In this document: piece by piece, positions 8,714 through 16,103 of the stretch
How positions within the stretch are numbered: position 1 is the first letter of the stretch
Layout of the letters: every line of letters begins with the position of its first letter
Assembly: GCA_017457155.1 (NCBI GenBank)
Contig: JAFTHZ010000002.1
Location: 1 to 35,490, forward strand
Length of the DNA stretch: 35,490 bases
Source of the DNA: Ruminococcus sp.
GTDB taxonomy: Bacteria; Bacillota; Clostridia; Oscillospirales; Acutalibacteraceae
Direction: 5' to 3'
Made by a program: the position numbers and the translations under genes
Notes under the pieces: generated by a model
What the model was told of the DNA's origin: nothing
Seen by the model: only the letters and a program-made list of their open reading frames with translations
Database searches by the model: none

Positions 8714-8790
8714 GGCGGAATAGCTCAGCTGGCTAGAGCATTCGGTTCATACCCGAAGTGTCGTAGGTTCAAGTCCTATTTCCGCTACCA
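8714..8790 (+). tRNA. tRNA-Met (CAT)
   Basis: A 77-nt cloverleaf with encoded CCA. The acceptor GGCGGAA pairs with TTCCGCT (one G-U). The anticodon stem TTCGG/CCGAA encloses the loop TTCATAC, giving anticodon CAT. The 1-72 position is paired and the anticodon stem lacks the three G-C pairs of initiators, so it is the elongator type. Confidence 0.95.
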
Positions 8791-8793
8791 CGT

Positions 8794-8868
8794 GGCCCGG
8801 TGGTCAAGAGGTTAAGACACCGCCCTTTCACGGCGGTAACACGAGTTCGATTCTCGTCCGGGTCACCA
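8794..8868 (+). tRNA. tRNA-Glu (TTC)
   Basis: A 75-nt cloverleaf with encoded CCA. The acceptor GGCCCGG pairs with CCGGGTC; the anticodon stem CCGCC/GGCGG carries loop CTTTCAC, anticodon TTC; the T-arm is ACGAG TTCGATT CTCGT. It starts 3 nt after tRNA-Met. Confidence 0.96.
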
Positions 8869-8886
8869 CTTTTAACTATTACATCT

Positions 8887-8972
8887 GCCGGTGTGGTGGA
8901 ATGGCAGACACAAGGGACTTAAAATCCCTCGGTAGCAATATCGTACCGGTTCAAGTCCGGTCACCGGCACCA
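8887..8972 (+). tRNA. tRNA-Leu (TAA)
   Basis: An 86-nt class II tRNA with a long variable arm and encoded CCA. The acceptor GCCGGTG pairs with CACCGGC; the anticodon stem AGGGA/TCCCT carries loop CTTAAAA, anticodon TAA. It is the last gene of the tRNA operon. Confidence 0.96.
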
Positions 8973-8993
8973 CATTAACCTTCAGATTTTTAT

Positions 8994-9019
8994 CGTCGAG
9001 TTTGGCTCGGCGTTTTTTT
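8994..9019 (+). terminator. Terminator of the tRNA operon
   Basis: CGTCGAG (8994-9000) pairs with CTCGGCG (9006-9012, one G-U), loop of 5, followed by seven Ts. Confidence 0.9.
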
Positions 9020-9063
9020 ATTACCTTTTTCTGTAAAATTCCACATAATTATTCACAAATAGG

Positions 9064-9092
9064 TTGAAATGTTCGTCATAATGATATAAAAT
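9064..9092 (+). promoter_or_regulatory. Promoter of the duplicated-domain lipoprotein gene
   Basis: TTGAAA (9064-9069), 17-nt spacer, TAAAAT (9087-9092). An overlapping TATAAA at 9085 with an upstream TGA is an alternative -10. Confidence 0.55.
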
Positions 9093-9118
9093 GTTATCAG
9101 AAAAGGAGTGGGTTTTAC

Positions 9119-10210
9119 ATGAAAAAATTTATTGCAATCCTGATGGCTGTTGTGCTGTCGTTTTCTTTGGTTGGCTGTGAGGCCATCAAGAGTCTTTTGC
9201 CTGAGAAGGTAGAGACCGAGAGAGTAACCGTTGAGGAGATAGACGCTCTTCAGTATACACAGGATGTTTTTGTGCAGTCTGTGAAGTATGCGGTACAGGA
9301 TACTGAGAACAAGAAGGATAACCCCGATATGCTTCAGGCGGTTATCACCAACAACAGCGACGAGGTTATTGACGAGGCTGTTGTGTCCTTTGTTGCATGG
9401 GACGACGAGATGGAGGCTGTGGAGCTTAACGAGGACGCAGAGACCGAAGAGGGCGAGTACGTCAGAGGCGTTTCTTACAAGAACATGGAGCTTCAGCCCC
9501 AGGGTACCTACGGCAAGGACAGCGGTATCGCTGTTGAAGAGGACGAGGACATTGTGCTCTTCAAGGCGGTTGTTGAGTACTACACCACCGAGGACGGCGA
9601 GACCATCACCAATCCCTACGCTGACGACTGGAAGACCTTCTACGCAGGTCAGGATTATGACGACGATATGAAGGGCGAAATCGTGGTTGAAGACGGAGAT
9701 AATCCCTCAAAGATTGCTGATAAAGAGCCCAAGACCAACGGTATTGTCAACGTTGATGAGCTGGCAGAGGTCATCGCTGCTCAGAGTGTGAAGGCTACAG
9801 ATGCCTACTACAGCATAAGCCCTGAGACCGACAAGGAAGAGTATCCCGATATGCTCCAGGCAGACATCGAGAACAACCTGACAAAGAAGATCAAGAATAT
9901 GGTTGTGGCCTTTGCTGCATGGGATGCAAACGGAATGCCCCAGAAAATTGTGGGCAAGGGCACCACTACAGGCAACTTTGTCACAGAGGTTACCTTCAAG
10001 GATATCGAGTTCCTTGCAAACACAAACTTCGGCGATAAATCAGGCTACGCAGTAGAGCCGAATCACAGCATAGAGACAGTTGAGGCAATTGTTGTTTCAT
10101 ACACAACTCCCTCAGGAGATAGCTGGGAGAACCCCAACTATGAGGATTGGCTGTATCTGTACAGCGGTGCAAGATATATCCCCACAAGCACCCGTGTGGT
10201 AGCTGACTGA
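9119..10210 (+). CDS. Lipoprotein with two copies of a DUF5780-like domain
   Basis: Predicted lipoprotein of 363 residues, function unknown. The signal ends in the lipobox LVGC, giving a lipidated Cys at about residue 20. The mature part holds the same domain twice, about residues 48-165 and 223-345. Compare NPDMLQAVITNNSDEVIDEAVVSFVAWD with YPDMLQADIENNLTKKIKNMVVAFAAWD. Both copies continue with a GxSYKNMELQ/VTFKDIEFL strand, a YGxD-SGxAVE turn and a final VVxYTT...NPxxxDW segment. The FVAWD/FAAWD core is reminiscent of DUF5780 as I recall it; a profile search is needed to confirm. The linker is acidic. The start follows AAGGAG by 10 nt. It is a single-gene unit that converges on lepA, sharing its terminator. 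Confidence 0.85.
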   Translation: MKKFIAILMAVVLSFSLVGCEAIKSLLPEKVETERVTVEEIDALQYTQDVFVQSVKYAVQDTENKKDNPDMLQAVITNNSDEVIDEAVVSFVAWDDEMEAVELNEDAETEEGEYVRGVSYKNMELQPQGTYGKDSGIAVEEDEDIVLFKAVVEYYTTEDGETITNPYADDWKTFYAGQDYDDDMKGEIVVEDGDNPSKIADKEPKTNGIVNVDELAEVIAAQSVKATDAYYSISPETDKEEYPDMLQADIENNLTKKIKNMVVAFAAWDANGMPQKIVGKGTTTGNFVTEVTFKDIEFLANTNFGDKSGYAVEPNHSIETVEAIVVSYTTPSGDSWENPNYEDWLYLYSGARYIPTSTRVVAD

Positions 10211-10240
10211 TACAGGTGAGCAAAACAACAGAATAAAGGA

Positions 10241-10288
10241 AAAAACAGCAGGCAACAGAGCTTTTTCTGTTGCCTGCTTTGATTTTGT
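10241..10288. terminator. Bidirectional terminator between the lipoprotein gene and lepA
   Basis: Perfect 12-bp stem GCAGGCAACAGA (10248-10259) with TCTGTTGCCTGC (10266-10277). T-rich runs follow on both strands (TTTGATTTTG on plus, TGTTTTTT on minus), so it can serve both converging genes. Confidence 0.9.
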
Positions 10289-10311
10289 GCTGAAAATTTT
10301 GTAGGTGTAAA

Positions 10312-12123
10312 TCAGTCTGTGTCCAGCTTGAGCACAGCCATGAACGCCTCCTGAGGAACCTCCACGGTACCCAGCTGACGCATACGCTTTTTGCCTTCCT
10401 TCTGCTTTTCCAGCAGCTTCTTCTTTCTTGTGATGTCGCCGCCGTAGCACTTGGCAAGAACGTCCTTGCGCATAGCCTTGACGGTTTCTCTGGCGATGAT
10501 CTTGCCGCCGATGCATGCCTGGATGGGCACCTCAAAGAGCTGGCGGGGGATCTTGTCCTTCAGCTTCTCTGCCATTTTGCGGGCCCTGGGGTATGCCTTC
10601 TCAGCGTGGATGATGAAGGACAGAGCGTCAACAACATCTCCGTTGAGCATAATATCCAGCTTCACAAGCTGGCTCTCGCGGTACTCCTTCACCTCATAGT
10701 CAAAGGACGCGTAGCCTCTTGTGCGGGACTTGAGTGTGTCAAAGAAGTCGTAGACGATCTCTGCCAGAGGTAGCTCGTAGTGGATGTCCACTCGGTCCTC
10801 GTCGATGTATGTCATGCCGATGAACACGCCTCTTCTCTCCTGACACAGCTCCATAATGTTGCCTACATAGTCAGAGGGGGCGTAGATGTGAGCGTTTGTA
10901 AAGGGCTCCTCTGCCTTTGCGATGACAGAGGGCTCGGGGTAGTTGGTGGGGTTGTCGATCATCTTCTCGGTGCCGTCGGTGAGGGTTATCCTGTAGCTTA
11001 CCGAAGGAGCGGTGGTGATAAGGTCCAGGTTGAACTCTCTCTCCAGTCTCTCCTGAATGATCTCCATATGCAGAAGTCCCAGGAATCCGCATCTGAATCC
11101 AAAGCCCAGAGCCACGGATGTCTCTGCCTCGTAGGTCAGGGATGCGTCGTTGAGCTTCAGCTTCTCCAGCGCATCACGCAGGTCGCCGTATCTGGCGCCG
11201 TCTGCAGGGTAAACACCGCAGTAAACCATGGACTGGATCTCTCTGTATCCGGGCAGGGGGAACTGGGCAGGGTTCTTTGTCAGGGTGACGGTGTCGCCAA
11301 CCTTGGCATCGCCCAGGGTCTTGATGGAGGCGGTGATGTATCCAACCTCGCCTGCATAGAGGGTGTCCTTCGGGATTGTGGACACAGCGCCCATATGTCC
11401 AAGCTCCACAACAGAGAAGGTGGAGCCTGTCTGCATAAGCTTGAACTCGTCGCCTGTGCTGATCTGTCCTTCCTTCACACGGACGTAGATGATGACGCCC
11501 TTGTAGCTGTCATATACGCTGTCAAATATCATAGCGCGCAGGGGAGCGTTGATGTCTCCCTCGGGAGCAGGCACGTCAGAGACGATGCGCTCCATAACCG
11601 AGTGGATGTTGATGCCGTTTTTGGCAGAGATTTCGGGAGCATCCTGAGCGGGGATTCCGATGATGTCCTCTATCTCGTTCTTGATACGGGCAGGGTCTGC
11701 GCTGATAAGGTCGATTTTGTTGACAACGGGGACGATCTCCAGTCCCGAGTCAACTGCCAGGTAGGTGTTGGCAAGGGTCTGTGCCTCGATGCCCTGGGTT
11801 GCGTCAACAACCAGCACCGCGCCCTCGCAGGCGGCCAGCGAACGGGAAACCTCGTAGTTAAAGTCTACGTGGCCCGGGGTGTCGATAAGGTTGAAGAGGT
11901 ACTCCTCTCCGTCGTCTGCCTTGTACATAAGGCTGACAGCACGAGCCTTGATGGTGATACCGCGCTCTTTCTCAAGCTCCATATCGTCAAGTATCTGGTC
12001 CTGCATCTGTCGCTCTGTGACGGAGCTGGTCTCCTCCAGAATACGGTCAGCAAGGGTGGACTTGCCATGGTCGATATGTGCGATAATGCTGAAGTTTCTG
12101 ATTTTGCTCTGGTCAAATGCCAT
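10312..12123 (-). CDS. lepA: Elongation factor 4 (LepA), ribosome-associated GTPase
   Basis: LepA/EF4 of 603 residues, the normal length. This translational GTPase acts on stalled or mis-translocated ribosomes and in ribosome assembly. GTPase motifs are clear: G1 [10 protein letters not shown]2 RGITIKA, G3 DTPGH and G4 NKID, all within the first ~135 residues. EF-G-like domains follow, then the LepA-specific C-terminal domain with [20 protein letters not shown] and the tail [15 protein letters not shown]. The ATG at 12123 is preferred because AGAGGTGA lies just upstream. An in-frame GTG at 12132 overlaps that site. It is transcribed alone from an extended -10 promoter. The opposite strand carries a 452-codon open frame, a codon-bias shadow. 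Confidence 0.98.
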   Translation of the reverse strand: MAFDQSKIRNFSIIAHIDHGKSTLADRILEETSSVTERQMQDQILDDMELEKERGITIKARAVSLMYKADDGEEYLFNLIDTPGHVDFNYEVSRSLAACEGAVLVVDATQGIEAQTLANTYLAVDSGLEIVPVVNKIDLISADPARIKNEIEDIIGIPAQDAPEISAKNGINIHSVMERIVSDVPAPEGDINAPLRAMIFDSVYDSYKGVIIYVRVKEGQISTGDEFKLMQTGSTFSVVELGHMGAVSTIPKDTLYAGEVGYITASIKTLGDAKVGDTVTLTKNPAQFPLPGYREIQSMVYCGVYPADGARYGDLRDALEKLKLNDASLTYEAETSVALGFGFRCGFLGLLHMEIIQERLEREFNLDLITTAPSVSYRITLTDGTEKMIDNPTNYPEPSVIAKAEEPFTNAHIYAPSDYVGNIMELCQERRGVFIGMTYIDEDRVDIHYELPLAEIVYDFFDTLKSRTRGYASFDYEVKEYRESQLVKLDIMLNGDVVDALSFIIHAEKAYPRARKMAEKLKDKIPRQLFEVPIQACIGGKIIARETVKAMRKDVLAKCYGGDITRKKKLLEKQKEGKKRMRQLGTVEVPQEAFMAVLKLDTD

Positions 12124-12156
12124 TGGCCTCACCTCTGAAAAAAACTATACAAAACA

Positions 12157-12185
12157 ATTATACCACAGACTTTCTTCCTGCACAA
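12157..12185 (-). promoter_or_regulatory. lepA promoter
   Basis: Minus-strand TTGTGC (12180-12185), 17-nt spacer and perfect TATAAT (12157-12162), with TGG before it (extended -10). Confidence 0.75.
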
Positions 12186-12242
12186 TAAGTATATTCTGAT
12201 TAATTTCAAGGTTTTTGTCAAAAATATAGCCGAGGTGACATT

Positions 12243-13568
12243 ATGGAGACTATCTGGCAAAATGCAGATTCAGAAGAAAGAGACAGGCTCACAGGAGTGC
12301 TGAGGACGGACTGCGTGGTAATCGGCGCAGGGATGGCAGGGCTGATGGTGGCCTATGAGCTGCAGAAACGAGGGTTCGGGGTGGTTTTGCTGGAGGCTGA
12401 CAGAGTCTGCTGCGGAGCCACAGCCCGCACCACCGCAAAGATAACCGCCCAGCACGGGCTTATCTACAGCAGGCTTGTGAGACAGCACGGAGCGGATGCG
12501 GCGAAGCTCTACTATGAGAGCAACAGCAGAGGAATAGACATATATGAGAAGATTATCAGAGACAAGGAGATAGACTGCGATTTCTCCAGAGTCAGCTCCT
12601 ATGTGTATGCAAGGGATAACGTATATGACATAATCGAAGAGACTTTTGCAGCCTGCAAGGTGGGGGCAAGGTTTGCTTATACATCACAGACTCAGCTGCC
12701 CTTCCCTGTGAAAGGGGCCCTTCGGTTTGATATGCAGGGGCAGTTCCATCCGCTGAAGTTTGCCTGTGCTTTGGCGAAGGAGCTGAGAATTTTTGAGAAG
12801 TCTCCTGTGGTAGAGATAGAGGACGGCAGGGTGAGGACAACACAGGGTCAGGTGTTTGCCCACTACATTGTGAACACCACCCATTACCCTGTGATGGATG
12901 TGCCTGGGTTTTACTTTCTGCGACAGCATCAGGAGCGCTCCTATGTCCTTGCTCTCAGGACAGAGTACAGGATAGAGGGAATGTACTACTCCCCGGAGGA
13001 TGACCGTTCCCTGCGGGGATACGATGGAGGAGTCATCATCGGGGGTGAGTCCCACCGCACAGGGAATAACTTCAGGGGAGGATGCAGGTGCAGGCTTCGG
13101 GAGTTTGCACAGAAGTATTACCCCCAGGCACAGGTGGATAGTGTATGGTCCAATCAGGATGTTATGACCCACGACGGACTTCCCTTCATCGGACGATACA
13201 GCCTGTTCTCTCCCCGCATATTTGTTGCCACAGGCTTCAACAAGTGGGGGATGAGCCTGTCCGCGGTGGCATCACAGCTTATCCCTGACCTTATCTGTGA
13301 CCGAAAGAATGACTATGAGAAGCTCTACTCTCCCCGCAGAGTGAAGCTCAGAGCAGCCGCCAAAGACCTGATCAAAGACGCAGGGTATTCTGTCAGGGGA
13401 TTGGCGTCGGGTCTTCTGACAGACAAGAAGCACCGCTGTACCCACATGGGCTGTGCCCTGAGGTACAACCCCGACGAAAAAAGCTGGGAGTGTCCCTGCC
13501 ACGGCTCCCAGTTTGACCCTCAGGGCAAAAACATCTTCACCCCGGCAAATCGTAATCTGCCGGGGTGA
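12243..13568 (+). CDS. FAD-dependent oxidoreductase with C-terminal Rieske [2Fe-2S] domain
   Basis: Cytoplasmic flavoprotein of 441 residues. The N-terminal half is a DAO/glycine-oxidase-type fold with the dinucleotide motif VIGAGMAGL near residue 25 and an ELQKRGFGVVLLEAD second strand. The C-terminal ~60 residues form a Rieske domain: CTHMGC near residue 399 and CPCHGS near residue 417, the canonical CxH/CxxH cluster ligands. This fusion is the architecture of Bacillus YhfW-like proteins. Substrate and electron partner are unknown. The end (NIFTPANRNLPG) is shorter than in many homologues, which continue past the ANRNL-type strand. GAGGTGA lies 4 nt before the ATG. The last 30 nt form a perfect 10-bp hairpin that includes part of the stop codon. 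Confidence 0.9.
   Translation: METIWQNADSEERDRLTGVLRTDCVVIGAGMAGLMVAYELQKRGFGVVLLEADRVCCGATARTTAKITAQHGLIYSRLVRQHGADAAKLYYESNSRGIDIYEKIIRDKEIDCDFSRVSSYVYARDNVYDIIEETFAACKVGARFAYTSQTQLPFPVKGALRFDMQGQFHPLKFACALAKELRIFEKSPVVEIEDGRVRTTQGQVFAHYIVNTTHYPVMDVPGFYFLRQHQERSYVLALRTEYRIEGMYYSPEDDRSLRGYDGGVIIGGESHRTGNNFRGGCRCRLREFAQKYYPQAQVDSVWSNQDVMTHDGLPFIGRYSLFSPRIFVATGFNKWGMSLSAVASQLIPDLICDRKNDYEKLYSPRRVKLRAAAKDLIKDAGYSVRGLASGLLTDKKHRCTHMGCALRYNPDEKSWECPCHGSQFDPQGKNIFTPANRNLPG
13527..13567 (-). terminator. Hairpin overlapping the Rieske gene end; minus-strand terminator
   Basis: CACCCCGGCA (13538-13547) pairs perfectly with TGCCGGGGTG (13558-13567), loop of 10. On plus it is followed by AGGGGAAG, with no T run. 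On minus a TTTTT run follows after 6 nt, so it better fits termination of the small minus-strand ORF ending at 13576. Confidence 0.5.
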
Positions 13569-13575
13569 GGGGAAG

Positions 13576-13887
13576 TTAGGGTTGAAGTGCTTCTTTTGTA
13601 TTGTTGATCAATTCGATGGAAGCAGGAAGAGGAGTAAAATCTTCTTTTTCAAAGGTGCTTTCAAATGAATCAATTTCAGTGCGTGCATCTTCAGCTGAAT
13701 AAAACTCGCCATTAACTATGGAGTTTTTTCTGTCGGGATAAGAGAAATCATCATAGTTCATATGGAATGAATACACGGACTCAAATGAGGTTTCGTTAAT
13801 CTTCACAAAAGCAACGTAGACTTTTTGTAGGTATTGATTGTCTGAGAGAAACACAAAAGCCTTTGCAAAAACCTTCCCTCTTGTCAA
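13576..13887 (-). CDS. Small hypothetical protein, possibly 5'-truncated
   Basis: I do not recognise this 103-residue frame. It looks protein-like: hydrophobic beta-like start (KVFAKAFVFLSDNQYLQKVYVAFVKI), then a polar, acidic half (SFHMNYDDFSYPDRK, FESTFEKEDF). No membrane segment or signal is seen. No ATG fits the start. The frame opens after a TAG near 13905, and the candidates are TTG at 13887, or a GTG at about codon 12 preceded by AAAGG. The region in front is occupied by the plus-strand promoter at 13881-13909. The gene may therefore be a decayed remnant that lost its 5' end. Its own downstream hairpin and the absence of any competing frame support it having been a gene. Confidence 0.45.
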   Translation of the reverse strand: MTRGKVFAKAFVFLSDNQYLQKVYVAFVKINETSFESVYSFHMNYDDFSYPDRKNSIVNGEFYSAEDARTEIDSFESTFEKEDFTPLPASIELINNTKEALQP

Positions 13888-13909
13888 AATCGTCGGTTTG
13901 TGCTATAAC
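13881..13909 (+). promoter_or_regulatory. Promoter of the C_GCAxxG_C_C gene
   Basis: TTGTCA (13881-13886), 17-nt spacer, TATAAC (13904-13909). Transcription would start near 13916, about 23 nt before the start codon. It overlaps the opening of the minus-strand small ORF. Confidence 0.7.
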
Positions 13910-13938
13910 GGAGTCATAAATTATTTGGAGTGATGGTT

Positions 13939-14397
13939 ATGGCATCAAAGGCAGACAAGGCGAAGGAACTGTTCCTGTCGGGGTACAACTGTGCTCAGGC
14001 GGTGTTCGGGGCTTTTTGTGAGGATTACGGTATTCCGCTGGAGACAGGGCTTGTGATTTCCTCGGGTTTCGGTGGCGGAATCGCCCGTCGCCGTGAGGTG
14101 TGCGGTGCGGTCAGCGGAGCAGTTATGGTACTGTCTATGGAGCACGGATACAGCGACGCCGCCGATACGCAGGCTAAGAAGGACCTGTACAGCAGAGTGA
14201 GACAGGTGCTGTCATCCTTTGAGGATGAGACAGGCAGCATTGTGTGCAGAGAGCTTCTGGGACTTGATGAGAAGATGTCGGCCCCTGTGCCTGAGGAGCG
14301 GACTGCCGCTTACTACAAGAAGCGCCCCTGCGCCGAGCTTGTATATCTGTCGGCAAAGGCCGTGGAGGACTATCTGCATAATATACATAACGATTAA
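13939..14397 (+). CDS. C_GCAxxG_C_C family putative redox protein
   Basis: Protein of 152 residues matching the C_GCAxxG_C_C family, thought to be redox-active and found mostly in anaerobes; no reaction is established. The family cysteines are visible: SGYNCAQAVFGAFC near the N-terminus, GFGGGIARRREVCGAVSGA around residues 45-63, CRELLG around residue 100 and RPCAELV near 132. No signal peptide or membrane segment, so cytoplasmic. The ATG at 13939 is chosen because GGAG lies 8 nt upstream; the in-frame GTG at 13930 and ATG at 13933 overlap or crowd that site. It has its own promoter and no clear terminator before the next gene, so some read-through into the carboxypeptidase gene is possible. 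Confidence 0.88.
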   Translation: MASKADKAKELFLSGYNCAQAVFGAFCEDYGIPLETGLVISSGFGGGIARRREVCGAVSGAVMVLSMEHGYSDAADTQAKKDLYSRVRQVLSSFEDETGSIVCRELLGLDEKMSAPVPEERTAAYYKKRPCAELVYLSAKAVEDYLHNIHND

Positions 14398-14483
14398 AAT
14401 ATAAGTTTACAAAAACGGGACTATTCTTTTGGTGTTGGTCATATTATTTTTCTGTAAAAAACAGAGAGGGATGTGACCTTTAC

Positions 14484-15359
14484 TTGAGATTCAGAGTTGA
14501 CCCCACCCGCGTCTATACCCACCAAAGGCTTCTGGAGGATGTGAGCCGTCTGTGCGACCAATACCCCCGTAGTCTGAGGGTGGCGGCGGCAGGCTACAGC
14601 GAGCAGGGCAGGGAGATCCCCCTGCTGAGTATAGGCTCGGGCGAGCGAAGACTGCTGGCAACAGGAGCCATCCACGGCAGAGAGTATGTGACGGTGGGGT
14701 TTCTGATGAAGAGCCTCCAGGAGTTGCTGGAGAAAAACTCTCTTTCTATCTTCGCAGGCTATGACCTTCTATCCCGATGTACTCTGGATGTGATTCCTAT
14801 GTGCAATCCCGATTCGGTGGAGATGTGCCTTGGCAGAGCTCCTCTGCCCCAAGGAGCGGAGGTTGTGCCGCAGGAGTATAAGAACAACGCAAACAACACT
14901 AACCTCAACGGCAACTTCCCCTTTATGTGGGAGCAGGTACCTCCCGAAAGGGACAAAGGTCCGCACCCTGCTTCAGAGCGGGAGACACGACTGCTGATGG
15001 AGCTGTGTGAGGAAAACCGCTACCACGCCCTGCTGAGTTTTCACAGTCGTGGAGACTGCATATTCTGGCGGGACAGGGGCAACGGACAGGTTGAGGGAGA
15101 CAGCGCACTTGCGCAGGAATTATGTGAGCAGTGCGAATATTCCCTCTGTGCTGAAACCCTGCTTCCGAAGGACTACTCAGGAGGCTTTGAAAACTGGTTT
15201 CGGTACAGATTCCGTCGGGCGGGGCTGTGTGTGGAGCTTGTTGCTGACGAAGAAGCGGGCTTTGAGATATGTGTCAGAGATTTCTACCGTTTGTGCAGGT
15301 GGGAGCAAACCCGCCACACCCTGAGGGTAGCCATGGAGTGTATGTTACATAGATTTTAG
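14484..15359 (+). CDS. M14-family zinc carboxypeptidase-like protein
   Basis: Protein of 291 residues with the M14 metallocarboxypeptidase fold. The zinc ligands are HGRE (His64, Glu67) and a third His in LLSFHSRG (His187). NPD (about 108-110) and the C-terminal CVELV (Glu251, in the position of the catalytic base) also fit. There is no signal peptide, so it should act in the cytoplasm, perhaps on recycled cell-wall peptides as some bacterial members do (inference). One oddity: where many members have an N-R-N-F substrate-binding block, this one has NLNGNFPF, with Gly for the Arg that holds the C-terminal carboxylate. The start is TTG at 14484, with only a distant GAGGG 14 nt upstream. No in-frame ATG fits better, so the exact start is uncertain. 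Confidence 0.85.
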   Translation: MRFRVDPTRVYTHQRLLEDVSRLCDQYPRSLRVAAAGYSEQGREIPLLSIGSGERRLLATGAIHGREYVTVGFLMKSLQELLEKNSLSIFAGYDLLSRCTLDVIPMCNPDSVEMCLGRAPLPQGAEVVPQEYKNNANNTNLNGNFPFMWEQVPPERDKGPHPASERETRLLMELCEENRYHALLSFHSRGDCIFWRDRGNGQVEGDSALAQELCEQCEYSLCAETLLPKDYSGGFENWFRYRFRRAGLCVELVADEEAGFEICVRDFYRLCRWEQTRHTLRVAMECMLHRF

Positions 15360-15393
15360 ATTCCCGACACAATATCGTCACATGGGAAGGATA

Positions 15394-15415
15394 CCTTTAT
15401 ATATGAATATAAAGG
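15394..15415 (+). promoter_or_regulatory. Palindrome in the response-regulator leader
   Basis: Perfect 9-bp inverted repeat CCTTTATAT-ATGA-ATATAAAGG, whose right arm touches the ribosome site GGGGAGG (15414-15420). It could be an operator for the adjacent response regulator or an RNA hairpin that partly masks the ribosome site. Confidence 0.5.
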
Positions 15416-15431
15416 GGAGGAAAGTAAAAAA

Positions 15432-16103
15432 ATGAGTAAGCTATTGATAGTAGACGATGAGTCAAGAATAAGAGAACTCATCAGAAAATATGCAATCTTT
15501 GAGGGTCACAGCGTGGATGAGGCCACCGATGGAATGCAGGCGGTGCGCATGGCGCTTCAGGAAGACTATGACCTGATAATTATGGATATAATGATGCCTG
15601 AGCTGGACGGGTTCTCTGTTTGCAGAGAGATCCGCAAGGTAAAAAATACCCCCATCATCGTCCTCTCCGCCAGAGGAGAGGAGTACGACCGTATCCACGG
15701 ATTTGAGATGGGGATAGATGACTATGTAGTCAAGCCCTTCTCTCCCAAGGAGCTTATGCTCCGAGTGAACGCTGTCATCAAGCGTGCAGGAGGAGGTTCG
15801 ATCTCGAAGGATGAGTTTGTATACGAGGGGCTGAGTGTAGACTTCAGAGCTCGTATTGTCACCATCGACGGACAGCGGGTGGATATGACCCCCAAGGAGT
15901 ACGAGCTGTTCTTCTATATGGTGAGGAACCGTGGTATCGCCCTGACCCGAGAGAACCTCATCAGCAAGGTGTGGGGATATGATTTCTTCGGGGATGACAG
16001 AACCCTGGACACTCACATCAAATTGCTTAGAAAGAGTCTGGGGGAATACAGCAGACTCATAGTAACCCTGAGAGGAGTGGGCTACAGATTTGAAACAGGT
16101 TGA
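15432..16103 (+). CDS. OmpR/PhoB-family response regulator
   Basis: Response regulator of 223 residues. Receiver domain (about 1-118): acidic pair Asp8/Asp9, phospho-acceptor Asp52 in MDIMMPELDG, Ser/Ala switch in VLSA and Lys101 in VVKPFSP. A winged-helix DNA-binding domain of the OmpR type covers about 130-223, ending in RTLDTHIKLLRKSLGEY and LRGVGYRFE. It should bind DNA after phosphorylation by the kinase encoded immediately downstream. GGGGAGG lies about 10 nt before the ATG. A palindrome just upstream is a natural candidate for autoregulation. Its 3' end overlaps the kinase gene by 14 nt, so the two are translationally coupled. The signal it answers cannot be read from sequence. Confidence 0.97.
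   Translation: MSKLLIVDDESRIRELIRKYAIFEGHSVDEATDGMQAVRMALQEDYDLIIMDIMMPELDGFSVCREIRKVKNTPIIVLSARGEEYDRIHGFEMGIDDYVVKPFSPKELMLRVNAVIKRAGGGSISKDEFVYEGLSVDFRARIVTIDGQRVDMTPKEYELFFYMVRNRGIALTRENLISKVWGYDFFGDDRTLDTHIKLLRKSLGEYSRLIVTLRGVGYRFETG

Noticed and set aside
10780-12138. 452-codon open frame opposite lepA
   Set aside because: It mirrors a certain lepA gene, has no family motifs and is rich in Val, Leu, Cys and Asp, as antisense of biased codons gives.
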